This document shows, in pieces, positions 63,943 to 64,000 of a stretch of DNA of 64,000 nucleotides (the first letter of the stretch is position 1; each line of letters starts with the position of its first letter). This stretch comes from Companilactobacillus jidongensis. Lineage in GTDB: Bacteria; Bacillota; Bacilli; Lactobacillales; Lactobacillaceae. Under the pieces are notes generated by a model. It was given only the letters and a program-made list of their open reading frames with translations, ran no database searches and was not told the origin of the DNA. Location of the stretch: NCBI RefSeq assembly GCF_003946575.1, contig NZ_RHOP01000005.1, positions 62,001-126,000 of the forward strand, read 5' to 3'. The position numbers were made by a program, and so were the translations under genes.

Positions 63943-64000
63943 TCAAACCTCCACTTTGTAGCCAACGCCCCAAACGGTTTCAATAACTTTTTCACCGTCA
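63943..64000 (-). CDS. Response regulator, C-terminal end only (rest outside window)
   Basis: On the minus strand the end of the window encodes DGEKVIETVWGVGYKVEV then TGA. This is the wing of an OmpR/PhoB-type winged helix. Only 18 codons are seen. It is the partner of the kinase, four bases upstream. Confidence 0.85.
   Translation of the reverse strand, partial: DGEKVIETVWGVGYKVEV

Overview
The window is AT-rich and compactly coded, with ATG/TTG/GTG starts behind GGAGG-type ribosome sites. It looks like a chromosomal segment from a low-GC Lactobacillaceae member. Evidence: an FPQTG sortase-anchored protein, proteins ending in paired SLAP surface-layer domains, oleate hydratase, a MurE with a non-DAP motif, a CcpA cre site, and trpXYZ- and AdcABC-type transporters. 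A Companilactobacillus-like genome is my best guess, by inference only. I saw no rRNA, tRNA, CRISPR array, complete insertion sequence or prophage.

Layout. 1-5.6 kb: end of a sortase-anchored protein, HelD helicase, HAD phosphatase, and a YibE/YibF membrane pair. 5.8-8.8 kb: a putative tryptophan ABC transporter (trpXYZ) behind a leader with a 17-residue, Trp-containing peptide, a branched RNA structure and tandem terminators. 9-13.2 kb: argCJBD. 13.2-22.5 kb: a trans-sulfuration enzyme, a flavodoxin, and redox genes with MarR, LysR and XRE regulators; this stretch holds a hydrolase remnant and a decayed copy of a promoter found 3 kb away. 22.7-26.1 kb: two secreted SLAP proteins. 26.3-33.5 kb: a quinone-type oxidoreductase, two nearly duplicate amino-acid permeases, an AEC transporter and a CPA1 antiporter. 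The last two converge on two homologous, oppositely oriented multi-hairpin elements.

33.6-42 kb: VanX-type dipeptidase, SDR, MalY-type aminotransferase, cationic amino-acid permease, GNAT, MarR, GtrA and guaB. 42-47 kb: a paired SMR exporter, three tandem DUF2975 proteins with an XRE regulator, a MazG-like enzyme, and a TetR/NmrA divergent pair with a perfect long inverted operator. 47-54 kb: oleate hydratase with a TetR regulator, MurJ-type flippase, an XRE-membrane protein, a SLAP pseudogene, and fructokinase with a cre site. 54-64 kb: lipoproteins, GtrA, a zinc-type ABC transporter with an internal Zur-like promoter, and a minus-strand cell-wall cluster: two-component system, DacA, MurE and an amino-acid racemase.

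The strongest candidates for undescribed biology are the Trp leader upstream of trpXYZ (5795-6099) and the two four-way-junction elements at 31526-31913. The elements keep their junction bases while their helices change in a compensating way.
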